DNA of 64,000 bases from Hanleya hanleyi (Eukaryota > Mollusca > Polyplacophora > Lepidopleurida > Hanleyidae), in the NCBI GenBank assembly GCA_036873755.1, contig JAVTVY010025155.1, forward strand, positions 48,955 to 112,954, read 5' to 3'. Position 1 is the first letter of the stretch. Each line of letters begins with the position of its first letter. Of this stretch, positions 1 through 13,265 are shown piece by piece. The notes beneath the pieces were generated by a model, which did not search any database, was not told where the DNA came from, and saw nothing but the letters and a program-made list of their open reading frames with translations. The position numbers and the translations under genes were made by a program.

Positions 1-552
1 GATCAGCCCTTGTTGATTATAATCACCAAGTTAAATGCTTTCGTTTCTAAAATCATTTAAATTCAATGTCTGGTTATATGCACTGCATCTCAGCTCATCA
101 TTGCCTTCAAAATGTGCAAAATAGAGAAAATTACTTATTTATTGATCATGTAATAAGGAGAATAGCTCATTCCATATTGAATATACAAAGGGCATATATA
201 ACTCTAAAGAAAAATACTGTAAAGAATTATCCTTTTGGCCATTTTCCATGATCACTACTTTCGCCATACTAATTCGTTAGGAAAAGACGGAACATTATTA
301 TATGACTGGTGATTTTGGTTTAGAAAGACGAAATGCCGGTTTTTTTTGTCTTCTGCACTGCATGTAACATGAAACATTCGCAATATTACGGTTCGCATTT
401 GAGCGTGGGCTTTCAATGATAGGCGTTTACTTTTAGACACATCGTCGAATGTTAATTTCAAGGCAGCAAAGACTGTCCAGCATTGTTTCGTTCCCGTTCT
501 ACACTGCAATGTATTTTAACAGACAACAGAATACTATAAAACGCAACAATTA
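1..552. other. Anonymous AT-rich DNA
   Basis: No gene, RNA or clear repeat is visible here. The short open frames have no recognisable domain and are what AT-rich non-coding DNA gives by chance. Confidence 0.5.
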
Positions 553-956
553 ACAGCACTGAAATCCGAGTAAATTTGCTTTCTGATTGCGGCTCGAAAC
601 ACAACAATCATACCGTCATACACTCATTCTTTGAAAAGGCAGCTGAGTTAAATTTAACGTCGCACTACATGCCGTGCCGGCTGATTTAATTGTTTCATTG
701 TCTGGTCAACTCCATGAACGAAAACGGTGGAAATGAACATCACCTGGGTGGGACTAAACATTTGACAACAAAACACAACGGCTTCTGCTCAAAAACCACG
801 TTCGACTAAGAACCGTAGTACTGCATGGATAAGTGCAGCATACTGCCGAAAAATGTCTTCATCGTGATGGAATGAACAATCGAAATCCTTTCTTATTCTG
901 AAAGTAACATGCTAATGTTGAAAGTTCACGCTGTTGTAAAAACCGTAATAAACGAT
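553..956 (+). repeat. Dispersed repeat 'R1', copy 1
   Basis: This 400-bp block is the near-exact reverse complement of 25371-25763. Both contain the same ordered landmarks, for example TCCGAGTAAATTTGCTTTC and CATGCCGTGCCGGCTGATT. A few small indels separate the copies. No coding potential or terminal inverted repeat was recognised, so the class is unknown. Confidence 0.8.
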
Positions 957-1309
957 GTAACGGTGTACCATTGTGCAGACACGGCACACATGGTAAAACC
1001 ATGGTTCACAGATGTGAAACTAGGATAGAAATTTGTTAAACTATACGGTACATCGTTGTAAACCCATGGTAAGTTTTGGGTACTGGATCGTACAATTATC
1101 TCAAAATACCGTCATACATCTTGGTATATTTTCTCATGAGCATTAAGAATCGTATTTACACATACCATCGAACAGACAATTAATTCCCAGTATGGTAGGT
1201 CAAGCTTGCAATTGTTTCCCGGATCTAAACATTGGCAGGCGATTTGCTGTCAAACCCTGTGTTTGGGTGATCATAATCAAACTGTTCACAAACATCGGAT
1301 TTAATTGCT
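957..1309. other. Unassigned non-coding DNA
   Basis: Nothing recognisable. Similarity to the second R1 copy stops at about 956, and this segment has no obvious partner elsewhere in the window. Confidence 0.4.
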
Positions 1310-1700
1310 GTTACCCCAGATATAATGTTGATGTGGTCTCCAGTGATTATTTTCTGGACACCGTGGGTCATCAATGATATTAACTGTAACCGGCAAGATG
1401 CTGAACCTGGGATAGAGTATTGCATGACTTGGGCAGCTCACATCGGGTTCACCGGAATAATTTTGATATCTCAATTTCTATTCTAAAGGAGAATCTTAAT
1501 TGGATTGGTCATGTCCAGTGCATGGAGAGGCAAATCCGTGAGAATACGACCGAGTATGTGAACATATCTTCTAATACATCGATCCGGTATGATGCTTTTC
1601 TTGAGGTCGGCATTCTTAATTGTGTTGGTTCCGCCAGGGTTACAATCGAGTACAATCGCATTTGTTTGCGGTAAATTATTTGACCAAATATTTGAGATGT
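1310..1700 (+). repeat. Dispersed repeat 'R2', copy 1
   Basis: This block lines up in the same orientation with 5150-5652. Shared landmarks include GGACACCGTG, GTAACCGG, CAATCCGTGAGAATACGAC, GATCCGGTATGATGCTTTTC and GGTAAATTATTTGACC-like sequence near the end. The second copy carries insertions and is clearly diverged. The open frames crossing it are not conserved between copies, so it is treated as non-coding repeat DNA. Confidence 0.75.
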
Positions 1701-1715
1701 AAAGAAAATCCCTTT

Positions 1716-1905
1716 AAAATTGTGAGGGCCATCACCTTTTAAGGGTGATGATTTTACCTCATCACCCATAAAAGATGATGACCTAAATTCACAATCATTG
1801 TTCATCACTTTTCACAGATGATGACTATCATTTCTAAATGTGATCATAAAAAAGGTGATGACTCGAACTCATCACCTTTTCAGGGTGATATAGTTATCAC
1901 TTTTT
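1716..1905. repeat. Cluster of GGTGATGA-type direct and inverted repeats
   Basis: The motifs GGTGATGA and TCATCACC recur several times on both strands, for example around 1728-1765, 1785-1830 and 1853-1900, so the segment can fold into alternative hairpins. It may be a small non-autonomous DNA element (MITE-like), but no target-site duplication was found. Confidence 0.45.
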
Positions 1906-2040
1906 TCTGGCTGTGTAGATCGGAAAATAACAACTAATCAGGTCTTTTTGACTATTGGGAGGAAAACAATTCTATTGGCATCCATAGTTCCACTAATTCG
2001 CAGAAAAAGTGATTTGGTTCAGTTTATAACGTATAGACAA

Positions 2041-2267
2041 TGTGTACATAAACAAATCACACTTATTGGCGTTGGTTGAAGTGAGATTTTTTTAGAGCAA
2101 AATCGTACAATTTTAATTTTTCACATTTTTAATCAATGAAAAAAAAGCCGCCCGAGAAGTGGAATCATGAGCTCAGAAATGAGTTCGAGGATCTTGTATT
2201 TTATTCTCCAGATGAATTTGTATACTCCCAAGGTACATTTATGTAAAATTTGGCCAAATTAAAATGA
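2041..2267 (+). repeat. Dispersed repeat 'R3', copy 1
   Basis: This 227-bp block is almost identical to the reverse complement of 26298-26525, including the stretch GGAATCATGAGCTCAGAAAT and an A-run. The sharp ends (AATGTGTACATAAAC at one side, GGCCAAATTAAAATG at the other) suggest a discrete inserted element. No internal promoter boxes or TIRs are evident. Confidence 0.8.
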
Positions 2268-2652
2268 TTCACACTTTCCTTATAAAATTGTGAATTTGTT
2301 CTTCATTCGTGTAGATTTTATTTATCAAAAAGCATTAATATCATGTATGTAGGTCAGTATTAACATGATTAAGGGAGGAGATGTTCATTTCCATGCGCTA
2401 ATGAGGCTATATTATGGTGATTTGTCGATTTTTTCTCAACAGGCTGATTCTCCTAACCAAAGTGACCAGATACCTCGAAATGGAATAAAAGTCACCAAAA
2501 GACTGATATCTGACAGTTACTGACGGTTCGATAGTGGGGTAGAACTGACGAGAAGTTGGCATTTTTGATTCAAATTGTTCTAAGGGTTGAATGTTATGCA
2601 TGTCATTGGCAGCATAATTATATTTTATTATAATAAAAATCTTTAATATCTG
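2268..2652. other. Unassigned non-coding DNA
   Basis: AT-rich sequence leading into the minisatellite. Nothing further is recognisable. Confidence 0.4.
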
Positions 2653-3506
2653 TAATATAGATACAATATAGATACAGCAATCCCATACCATCTATATTAT
2701 ATACAATATAGATACAACAATCCCATATCATCTATAATATATACAATATAGATACAGAAATCTTATACCATCTATATTATATACAATATAGATACAGCAA
2801 TCCCATACCATCTATAATATATACAATATAGATACAGCAATCCCATACCATCTATATTATATACAATATAGATACAGCAATCCCATACCATCTATAATAT
2901 ATACAATATAGATACAGCAATCCCATACCATCTATATTATATACAATATAGATACAGCAATCCCATACCATCTATAATCTATACAATATAGATACAGCAA
3001 TCCCATACCATCTATATTATATACAATATAGATACAGCAATCCCATACCATCTATAATCTATACAATCCCATACCATCTATAATATATACAATATAGATA
3101 CAGCAATCCCATACCATCTATAATATATACAATATAGATACAGCAATCCCATACCATCTATAATATATACAGTATAGATACAGCAATCCCATACCATCTG
3201 TAATATATACAATATAGATACAGCAATCCAATACCATCTATAATATATACAATATAGATACAGCAATCCCATACCATCTATAATATATACAGTATAGATA
3301 GAGCAATCCCATATATACCATCTATAATATATACAATATAGATACAGCAATCCCATGCCATCTATAATATAAACAATATAGATACAGCAATCCCATATCA
3401 TCTATAATATCTATAACATAGATACAGCAATCCCATACCATCTATAATATATACAATATAAATACAGCAATCCCATACCATCTATATTATATATAATATA
3501 AATACA
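2653..3506. repeat. 40-bp AT-rich minisatellite, about 21 copies
   Basis: The unit contains ACAATATAGATACAGCAAT followed by CCCATACCATCTATAATAT and repeats every 40 bp. From about 2701 to 3060 alternate copies end in TAATAT and TATTAT, giving an 80-bp higher-order dimer. After about 3060 the copies become a nearly uniform 40-bp series with occasional indels. The long minus-strand open frames over it are repeat-driven and not genes. Confidence 0.95.
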
Positions 3507-3656
3507 GCCTCGGCCGGTGGAAAACAAAAGGCTCTCCTTGCGCCTTTGCCTTATCAGCTGTCTGATAAGAACTGGTGGGAAACTACCGTCCATAACGGAA
3601 CAGCGCCGCAGCCTGGTATTGCATGCATCATCAGCGGCTGGCTCCGCCACCTCAAA

Positions 3657-3818
3657 CGATCCACAGGGGTTCGTTACCGTTGTTAATTGGTTAATTAGGT
3701 TGATTACAGGGGGGGGGGTCGAGGTAGGGAATAAACACATTTATTCCCTACCTCGAACCCCCCGTAATCAACCTAATTAACCAATTAACAACGGTAACGA
3801 GCCCCTGTGAAACGATCG
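3657..3818. repeat. Long near-perfect hairpin (inverted repeat)
   Basis: Two arms of about 75-78 bp face each other around a centre near 3738 (GGGAATAAA then TTTATTCCC). The left arm includes a run of ten G (3719 region) that is shorter on the other side. Outer ends pair CACAGGGG with CCCCTGTG. It could be a foldback element or a small MITE. The neighbouring 3506-3656 stretch is GC-richer than its surroundings and may belong to the same insertion. Confidence 0.85.
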
Positions 3819-5149
3819 TAGTTTTATTGGACGGTTGAGCTTTTTATTGCACGGCATTCGGCAGGATGAGGAAAGAAACAAAATTTGAAGTTAGATTTAC
3901 TGGCGGCACAATATTTTCGCAAACTTAGGTCAGCCGACTATACAGGCCCACTATACTACATTTAAAAAAAATCAAACCCCACATGTGATATAAAGTTAAC
4001 CTTTTTGACAGTTTGATATGATTTGCAAACCATTATACTGTAATTTTACCCAAGTCAGTGAGGAAAAATCTCACTTCGATTCCCCCGTGCCGAGTTTGGT
4101 ATAATAATACAATTACAATCCAATGTGGAATACATCCAACCAAAGAAAAAAATAGTAAATTATAAATGGTGTTCCATGCATGCATTCTGAACCTAAATTG
4201 AACGAAAATTTCTTAAGTGTAAATATGGCACCAAGCCACGTTGACGCTACAGCCCGCGGCGAGCATGGTATTTGGGGACGGACTTAGGATGGGGATTATT
4301 CTTTGGAGTAAAGCTTCGTTTCCCATCCAGTCGAGATATAGGTCCATGCATGTATCATACACGAAATGCCATCTCTGAAATTGCTTTACTAAATACTTAA
4401 TTGCAGAATATGTTCATCCCGTCGCCTAAAAGTTACTAAAAGTCAAGGCAGAGTTGCAAGACAAACGGGCAAAGAGGAAGCTCTTCAAAACCATAGCTAG
4501 CGCGTTCAGCTCATTCGTGCATGAATAGAAACCTACTTAATATTTTGAAGGAAAATAAAAATATACAAGTAGCCAAACTATAATATATAATATCTCGTAG
4601 TAAGCTCTAATACCAATTCCACAAATCTAATATATCGTTAATAAACCAAGGGTAACTTCTTTAGAAGCAGTTATTTCTGTCATTCTTGCTTTTAACGTGC
4701 TGTCTTGAAATCCAAGTCACTGGTAATTTAGCTTCTGAGGGAGGTACCCAGAATGAGGAAAGAAACACTTCTCAATTTAAGCTAAATCACACAGGGCACA
4801 TTAAAATCGTGATAATATTTTCGATTATCGGCTGCATATAGAATGTGATAATTGTCCATTCCAAGCTTCTCAGACACAGATGCATCATATTTTTCTCCAT
4901 TGACTTGTTTTCCTGCGTTCATATTGGAATATACATTCAAATCTCATTGTGGGTGCCCAACTTTTTCAGTAGCTCTTGTTGTTTTTTTAAGCAGCCAAGG
5001 TCACAGTGTAAATGTGGATCGCCATATTGAAAATCTCATCTTGCTTTCAGGAAGAAATACGAATAACGGTTGATCTGTCAATAGGATTTGTCATAGTCTA
5101 TAGCTAGTGTCATGTTTTGCCACCGCGGTGCGTTTTACGTTCACGGAAA
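3819..5149. other. Unassigned non-coding DNA
   Basis: No open frame with a recognisable domain, no RNA gene and no strong repeat was seen. Confidence 0.4.
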
Positions 5150-5652
5150 ACATAATGTTACTGTGGTCGCCAGTGATTAATGTCCCGGACACCGTGATTC
5201 ATCAATGCAATTAACTAAGCGTATCCGTTACTGTAACCGGTCAGACGCAAAAATTTGGATATAGTATTGTATACAATGGACAGTTCACAACCGGTTCACT
5301 GGAATAATTCTCATACATGTACATTAATTTCTATGTTGCAGAATTTGTAAACATATCATCAAATCTAATTAAAACCATCTTCTGTTACACCTCGGCTTTA
5401 TACGAGATAATCTTAATTGGACTGTCCATGTCCTGTGTATGAAGTGGCCAATCCGTGAGAATACGACATGGAGATCGAACCCGTGAATATAAGCATTATC
5501 TTCTAATACGTGCCTATTTCGATCCGGTATGATGCTTTTCATAATGTCGACATTCTTAATTGTTTTGGTCTATCCAGATTATATTATCGAGTGGGGCGCG
5601 TTTCATTACGGCAAATTATTTGACCGAACAATTGAGATGTAATGAAAATTTG
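5150..5652 (+). repeat. Dispersed repeat 'R2', copy 2
   Basis: Diverged direct copy of 1310-1700 with extra internal sequence around 5330-5410. The ends match best (GTGGTCGCCAGTGATTA at the start, AAATTATTTGACCG and GAGATGTAA at the end). Confidence 0.75.
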
Positions 5653-8600
5653 TCACCGCTTTGATCTAATTTCAGGGTACCAGAGGTTTTCAATGGTTCA
5701 AGTGCACTGATGTTTTCTAAGAATTATCGTATTTCAAGAATTACCGTATTCAATAGTGCATACTTCAGTCGCTCCATGTCTTTTTGGGTGATGAGAACTT
5801 TGTTCCTTTGTTGCATTGGATAATTCATCTACTGAAACTAGATATATGTTAACATACTTGATGAGCAAATTCGAAAGCGACATAGACGTTGGTCTCAATT
5901 CTCTCAACTGTCTATATATCTACATGAATAGATCCCAGAAAGAAAATCTCGATATTTGATGATTACGAGCTGTCCTCCAAATAGATATACATTATTGAGT
6001 ACGTTGTTTCGTTTGACAAATATTGTATTCGCAGGTAAATGTACAATGGTTTGTTATATGTCATACGTTTTGCTGGTGCGGGGTACCTGTATTACCGGTA
6101 TATGTCCTGTAACCCCGTCATTCGGATCTTCTCACATTAACGCACATACAATGAGCACGGCTTACTAAAGCACACGTCACCTTTTTCGTAATGACAGCTA
6201 TCCCATACCATCTATTTCTGCGATGTTCTATCAGCGCAGCATGGCGATCAGCACTGTCATAATGTAATTAATTGAGGTTCCAGATTCCCTAGCAGGCTTC
6301 CAAATTTCGAACATTTTTTTACGCCTAATCTAAAAAATTGCAATCAACTCTATATGATGGTGAAAACAAAATTTCCTTAGACAAAAAAATAAGTTTATAA
6401 AATGAGTAAGTAAACGAGATGTCTGGAGATAACCGCTGAAGAGTGGATTAGTCGACTAGCACTGCAGCTGAACCCACGCATATATGGTGATCATTTCATC
6501 GAGTAATTGAGTTTCTAACAAGATTTTGACAAATGGTATTGAAAACTAATTAAGATTTATACTGGGTTGTAGGTCATTGAACTTGGTGAAAGAAACTATA
6601 CTGGTCATAAATTGAAGAAAATCCATCGTTTTTGCTCGTTTTCTCTGCGAAATATTTTACCAAGTTTTTTCAGATTGGCATTCTAATAATTCCTATGCTA
6701 ATGATAATGCATGTTGAGTGTAAAGGTGTGAAAATTGGACACAATGCTGTGCATGGAACAAATAAGCTTGCCTCAATTGTTTTCTAACTTTCAAATTTAC
6801 CCATGCTTTTACATGAATGTGTCGCCTTTTCGGATTTTTCCGAATTATTTATCTTTGAACTGCCATCAACTCCTTCCCAGGACAAAATTTTAAAAAAACG
6901 AGACATGCTTATGTTTTTGAAAAGTATATTATAGTAATATTTAGTGAACACTTTAGAAGTTATTTTCGATGCTATTTGATGGCTAAATTTTCATTAATTG
7001 CTTCATTTAAGTTCAAATAATCCAGTTTTAGTAAACAAATGAATACAGTTATCACTAAATTCTAATTCTAATTCTAATTCTCCGAATAAATAGCGGTCAG
7101 AAAATAAACAGGGAATAGGTGCAGGATTTGTTCGAATCTGGTGTTGTTTGAAATTATGTTTTTAACTTAAAAATTATAAAAAATATATATAAGTTATTTA
7201 GTAATTATTTAGTATTATTTTATACAATTTATTTCATTTAATATAGTAAATTTCGGACGACAGCAGAATTTCAGACAACAACAGATGCGGACAAAACCTG
7301 CACCGAAATATATATATATAAATATATAGCTTGTCTTGCTGAGTACTTATTGTAATTTAACTCAGGAACTGAGAAGGTGTCGAAAATCTTATTCATAAGG
7401 ACCTTGGAACCTTAATGCCACATCAAAGAAGCTAAATTGTTAGATATTTCTAAAGAACTATTTTCCTCATATATCCTGATATGAGTGGGCATTCACATCA
7501 TCAGCACAAGATTCTTCCATATCACTTCACTCGAATCTGGGAAATCCGCTATGACGGACGGCAAAGAGGGTATCACGGTTCATAAATGACGTCATCCCTC
7601 GAAAATCACAACACCAAATACAATTTTTGGCAGTTTTATTTCCCCCAAGTTTTATAGGAGAAACGACCAAGAAGTTCATCAGATTAAACCTTTATTCTCG
7701 CAATCTGATACAAGGAAATGCCAATTCATTTTGTTGCATTTACAGGTATTAATAATTCACTAAATTCAAAAATATGCACTAACTTATAACACTTGAAGGC
7801 AGGGGACAGACCCGAGATAGCATTTTCTAGCCGAAAAAGGCAACAAAACGACATCATCTTCCACATTACGTTATGCTGAGGGTAGGCAACGAACCATTTC
7901 TTTACATGGGCAATACTTTATCATTTTATTCCCGGACAATTACAGGGGATGCCTTCTGTTGGCAAATGCTTATTTAACTCAAAGTTGTTTGAATGTTAAG
8001 TATTTTGAAAGCCATGATACCTATTTCCGATTTCTGCGGTATTGCCAATTTTAAAGCATTGCCCAGTGCTTAAGGGCGCTCTGCAGGGATTCTTCCATTC
8101 GACATCGAATAGACCATGGGTCCGCTTTTCGATCACCAACTGTGGTAAAATCTTCAACCCAAATCACTTATATGTGTATATTTGCTGAAAGAGCATGATT
8201 TAACTTTATTTTAAGACACATCACTGATATGTTATAGAAAATGGAATCTCGAATATTCTTCTCCAAGCTTGCTTCGTTTATCTTAGATAACCCCTTAAAA
8301 CGTCGAAAAATGGTCAAATTCAACCCAATTTTCAGAAAACTCTGTAAGAGCTATTTCAATTATCTTTTTTTAAAGGTACCAACTTGGAAAGGCGAAAAAG
8401 TTGTGGTCAACCTATACCGGGGCAAGCGCCATATAAATTATATTTGAATAAATTCATTCCGATACATGGTTGGGGAGGGGGGACGTTGTGCTTTTTATGT
8501 CTGTATGTTTGTATAATTCATATACTATGGCCCACTTAAATTTTTCAACCACGGAGGGAATCCAATCAACCGTGTTCTCATAATAACGGGAATGGATGGA

Positions 8601-9046
8601 TGAGGCTATTCCAACTTAAACATGTGCACCTCTAAACATGAATGATGGTAGGATAAGTTAATTACAGATGCAAACTAGTTTTTTTGCAAAAGAGATGTGG
8701 TCAACGATATTCAAATACAAGGACAAGGAATCCTTCAAATGAATGTTCTTAGTCACTATACGTTGTATCTCAGACATATCTCATATTTATCACCTTACTT
8801 GAGAAACCAAGGTGTGTACTAATAAAGCACTCACTTGACGTACGTTATCAAAATAAGTAAAGTAAAATCCAGGGATATATAAACCATCTTTCATCCCTGA
8901 AAAAAAAACATTCAAAACTGCCGATATCGGAGACTTTCTGGGTGTCGAGACCATGGCCCCAACGTTCGCAAAAGTACGCTTGGGGGCTTCGCAGCAAGCG
9001 AAAAGTATTGTTGTCCAAGAAATTCCACACAAAAAAAAAACTTGGA
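5653..9046. other. Long AT-rich stretch without recognisable genes
   Basis: Only short chance frames are present. Minor simple repeats are (TTCTAA)n near 7058-7081 and (TA)n near 7311-7327. No other structure could be supported by eye. Confidence 0.45.
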
Positions 9047-9200
9047 AACTAGCCTATGTTTATGTATACTATGATTGTCTTTTTGAATTTGGTGCTAATG
9101 CTGTTATATGGAATAGGTCTTAGGGTTATAGACGCGGATATTCATTATTAATGGACAACGGCTGAATTATGAATGACGGACCAGACGCTTGTAATTCATT
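9047..9200 (-). repeat. 5'-truncated LINE 3'-end fragment, copy 1
   Basis: Matches 18781-18946 in the same orientation, sharing CCTATGTTTATGTATACTAT, TTTGGTGCTAAT and GACGCGGATATTC, with point changes and small indels. At 18.8 kb this sequence directly follows the coding end of a minus-strand non-LTR retrotransposon, so it is read as that family's 3' untranslated end. Confidence 0.7.
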
Positions 9201-9750
9201 CAAATTCTCAAAGTCTTGACTCTTCTTGAAGGATATCCCTGTTAATGTGATGTATGTACTATCAACCGCCTTGTTTTAGTATGATCCAGTCAGACAGTTT
9301 GTTCTGTATGCTTCACTTTTCCGCACTCTGATCGCTCAAAGAACTATTCTGGTAGTCAGGATTGGTAATTCAGCTCGTCAACCTCCAAGCTTTTACAACC
9401 CGCACTGTTACAACCCTCAGACTGTTTCAAGGTTTTGTCGTTGACTGTTTCAAGTACCGTATACTTTTCAGTAAAACTGATTGCCCTATTACTAAGGCAA
9501 TCGTTCAAAAGTGGAAACCAATCATCATTCAAGCAGACATGCTATTTACTAGGCCATGCGATATGGCTGTTACTTTGATACTTTCGTGTTTAGCGATTTG
9601 ATAGGTGATTTGCAGATACAGAAAAACTTTTTTTCGATAGTATGTCGGCGGAAAAAATGATGGTTGTTCTGTACGACATCTAAGGTTACACCTTCATTTT
9701 TCACAATAGTCATTAGGTCGAGTACTTTATGGCTAAACAATTAGCTGTTT
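9201..9750. other. Unassigned non-coding DNA
   Basis: Nothing recognisable. A 79-residue open frame (9362-9601) has no visible domain, codon bias or neighbour to support it. Confidence 0.4.
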
Positions 9751-10230
9751 ATCCTTGATGTTATCCCTGTAAAGCTTCGTCAATTATATTAGTTGATTTG
9801 GTTAATGCACTAGCAGCCATCTTGGATATGGCGACCATGCTTTAATATATCCCTGTTTATAGTTATTTTTAGTTGGTCCTTATAACAGATATTATAACCA
9901 TGCGCAAGAATGTGCTATAGCTTTGAAATCTAGCAAATTGAGGGTTATTCATACCTGATTTAATATCCCATTGGCGACCATCTTGAATATGAGAGCCATT
10001 TCCCAAGAAATTCGATCGAATCATAACTTGATATTGATCGTAGGTCAAGTAGTATACGACCGTGTCAAACTGTTTGCTATAATCTTGAAATTCAGCAAAA
10101 TGAAAGGTAATTTAGTGATTTGGTGGCGATAACGCTATTGGATTTGACGGCATCTTGGATTTCGCGGCCATCTTGAATTATTTCAAGTAGGTCCTTAGCA
10201 AATTTTAATCAGCCAATCAAGTACTGTAAA
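9751..10230. repeat. Degenerate tandem repeat with CATCTTGGATATGG motifs
   Basis: Two to three diverged modules of roughly 170 bp each contain a 'GGCGACCATCTTGAATAT'-type box plus a 'TGCTATAGCTTTGAAATC'-type box. The GATGGC/GCCATC boxes resemble those in the core-repeat elements at 35-37.5 kb and 62.2-63.3 kb, so this may be an old relative in the opposite orientation. Confidence 0.5.
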
Positions 10231-11574
10231 CGTGCCATGTTTCATACCTTTTCCCTCAAAATGCAGTATTCGCCAATTTCATGCACCATATTGCTGTAGT
10301 AAAACAGATGATGTTCATACATATATCAACAATAACAGAAAAATAAGATGAAGACTTACACAAGCGACATGTAAACGGAGAAAACAAATTTAAATTACAT
10401 TCATACGATTAGTTAAAACTGGTATACATAATATTCCTACACAACACTATACATGAACAGGTTTCCCGTTCCATGCTTGGATAAGCCTGATAAATTGTTT
10501 CGAGCTGGTGTCAGCTCTTAGGTTATCAGTGAGCTCGTTCTATAGCTTAGCAACAGCGTAACTAAAACTACGCGATACCGTACCTTATTCTTCGGACGTT
10601 TGGGATATATAAGTTATTTATATAATTAAAAGCATGTGTCGGCTTTTTCAGAAAAACAAGATCTTTGAGACATAAGGGGTTATTTCCATTTAACAGAATA
10701 ATTTAGGTGTGGTAGTGGGTTAAGACCTGTTCAAAGTTAAACGTTCTCCATCGATCATCATACTCATTATTACGGTAATAGTTCATGTCATGTTAGACTT
10801 CAAAGGCAAGGGCATCAGTGAATTCTCCTGTGTATCTGTTATGAGTCTTCCTCTTGCAGATTAAAACACACCATCAACTATCTGGTATCCGGTTATTATT
10901 CATCCCCGCCTTATCTTTTCTCCTATGCCAGACCTTTTATTCTCACATAATGTTTTGTTGAAATTACGGAGATGCTTTAACCGATAACCTCCTATGTAAT
11001 GTACTGTATACGTTCGGTAATTCCAGTCTCGGTATTTTACTACAATTTGTACCATCTATCCCTAGATGTGGGGTACTAGCTAATCGATCATAAATTTTTT
11101 ATCCTCCGATAGTTTCTTCATGTGGGGGAACTTAAGGACAGTAATGAAGAAGATCTTACAAATTCCCTACATGTGGGAATTTGTGGGGTGAATGTAAGTT
11201 GAGGGACTGGGAATTTAGTTGGACATGAACTTAACACGTGGATAGTGCACTGGTCCAAAGTGGGGAATTTACCTCACATTTTACTCAAAGACGCTGCTGC
11301 ATTTAGGCAGTTCACCTATATCAATTTTAAATTATGTTTTAGGATAACACTTTCTTAGTTGGTTCAGTCAGTTTGAGATATTACATTGCATTGTTTTTTT
11401 GTTTTTTTCAGCTCTTCTACACACCTTGTAATTTATTTCGTTTATTTTGTTTCTTTATTTTTGAACTAGGTCAGCTTTACTTGATGAAGTCCTATGGAAT
11501 TCACATTCTTCTTCTCCTCTTTCTCCCCCTTCTCTTTCTCTCGTCTTTCCTTATTTAAGCCAACTCACACTACG
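10231..11574. other. Unassigned non-coding DNA
   Basis: AT-rich with a pyrimidine-rich tract around 11506-11550. No gene or clear repeat was seen. Confidence 0.4.
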
Positions 11575-11810
11575 AACATTTTGTTGTATTAGAACAGAAC
11601 ACTTTGTTCGTGTTTTTGTTCGTTGTTCACACTGCGAACATTTTCTCTTGACCGCCAGTCGCCGCGATCGAGCAGCGAGGCTGCCGGTCATGTGATGGGG
11701 ATCATTTTGTTGTGTCATGTGAGAGCGGCTTCGTCACATGACCGACAGCTGCCAGTTGATTGGAAAACTGTTGGTAAATGTTCGGACAAATGTTCGCGAT
11801 CACCACACAC
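11575..11810. mobile_element. Possible small MITE with GCGAACATTT ends
   Basis: CACACTGCGAACATTTTC near 11627 faces GACAAATGTTCGCGATC near 11786 in inverted orientation, and CACTACGAACATTTTG near 11566 repeats the left motif. The interior is GC-richer than its surroundings. No convincing flanking duplication was found, so this stays a weak call. Confidence 0.3.
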
Positions 11811-12022
11811 TGAAGACAAAAACTGTTTTGAGGACGACTGAGGGTATATTTCTCACCAGTTCTTTAAATGTGGGTTTATTTTGATACCAAGGTAAATTTT
11901 ATTTCTGGATATGACTTGATAGCAGCTTACCCAGGCTTATCCCGGAAAACTGGGGTTCTAACAATATCCAAACACTAGCTGTACTGGACTTGATCGAGTT
12001 ATTGAGTTATACGATAGACAGC

Positions 12023-12023
<1 letters not shown>

Positions 12024-12067
<44 letters not shown>
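12024..12067. repeat. (GA)n microsatellite
   Basis: About 22 uninterrupted GA dinucleotides. Confidence 0.98.
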
Positions 12068-12875
12068 ATGATTGACAGTTTATTTTGATATAATATTGTA
12101 TTTGTCATGTCTGTCATATGGTTCATACTCATTTCTGTATTGTGACATTTTGGAGAGCAGAGAAGAGAAGGCTGAACATTTGACGGTATGGTAATATTCG
12201 TCATATGTATATGTACATGATCGTGTCCCATAAATATCTTGTGAAGGTTTCAATACTTGGCCTATATGTAAATTAGTGTCGACATGACAATATTAATCTA
12301 CCTACCAGTTAACCCTACCTGGCCTGGGCTTATTTGGACATGTCCAGGCCTAAATATTTGCCTTACCGCTTGAGCTAGGGAACTGAAACTTACCACACTA
12401 TACCCTTGGCTCAAGCTCTATCAGAAACTGTAAAGTTGCAAAAAAAGATAGTCGCTATGATGACGTCAAAACAAAAATTCTATGCAAAAGCTGCATGAAT
12501 TAGTAACTCATCGTCTGATATGAAATAAAATAGATTTTGTTCAATTTTCCTCTAAGAAAAGCCAGCACGAGGTTTGAAGAGAAACGGCGAAAACATCATT
12601 CGGCTGCAAATGACCCCAATATGATAAACTGAAAAGTCGCGGAGGGTCAGCTTTCATTTTTATGTCGTTCTGAAGATAGGAGAGAAAGTTTGATAGCAGG
12701 CCATAATGGCCCCTCACAGGTTAGATAGGATTTATTGTAACCATCATAGTGCCTTTTCATTGATCAAATGTAGTAATTCTGATATTTATAAAATCATAAT
12801 ATTCTTTCATTGAATTTTCAGCATTTATGTGTACGATTGTACCCATTTCCTCACTACCAAGTAGCATTGCACACC
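12068..12875. other. Unassigned non-coding DNA
   Basis: No feature could be supported here. Confidence 0.4.
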
Positions 12876-13265
12876 TACAGTCGAAACATTACCATATTAA
12901 TATATTCTTCAGAGGAACACACTGTGCACATACAGTCGAAACATTACCATATTAATATATTCTTCAGAGGAACACACTGTGCACATACAGTCGAAACATT
13001 ACCATATTAATATATTCTTCAGAGGAACACACTGTGCAGATACAGTCGAAACATTACCATATTAATATATTCTTCAGAGGAACACACTGTGCACATACAG
13101 TCGAAACATTACCATATTAATATATTCTTCAGAGGAACACACTGTGCACATACAGTCGAAACATTACCATATTAATATATTCTTCAGAGGAACACACTGT
13201 GCACATACAGTCGAAACATTACCATATTAATATATTCTTCAGAGGAACACACTGTGCACATACAG
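12876..13265. repeat. 55-bp minisatellite, seven copies
   Basis: TACAGTCGAAACATTACC recurs every 55 bp (12876, 12931, 12986, 13041, 13096, 13151, 13206). The copies are almost identical, with one C-to-G change near 13039 and a diverged first copy, which indicates recent expansion. Confidence 0.95.

Noticed and set aside
2653..3506. CRISPR-like array
   Set aside because: The copies are contiguous 40-bp repeats without unique spacers, in a eukaryotic context.
12876..13265. CRISPR-like array of 55-bp units
   Set aside because: No variable spacers; the whole unit is repeated.
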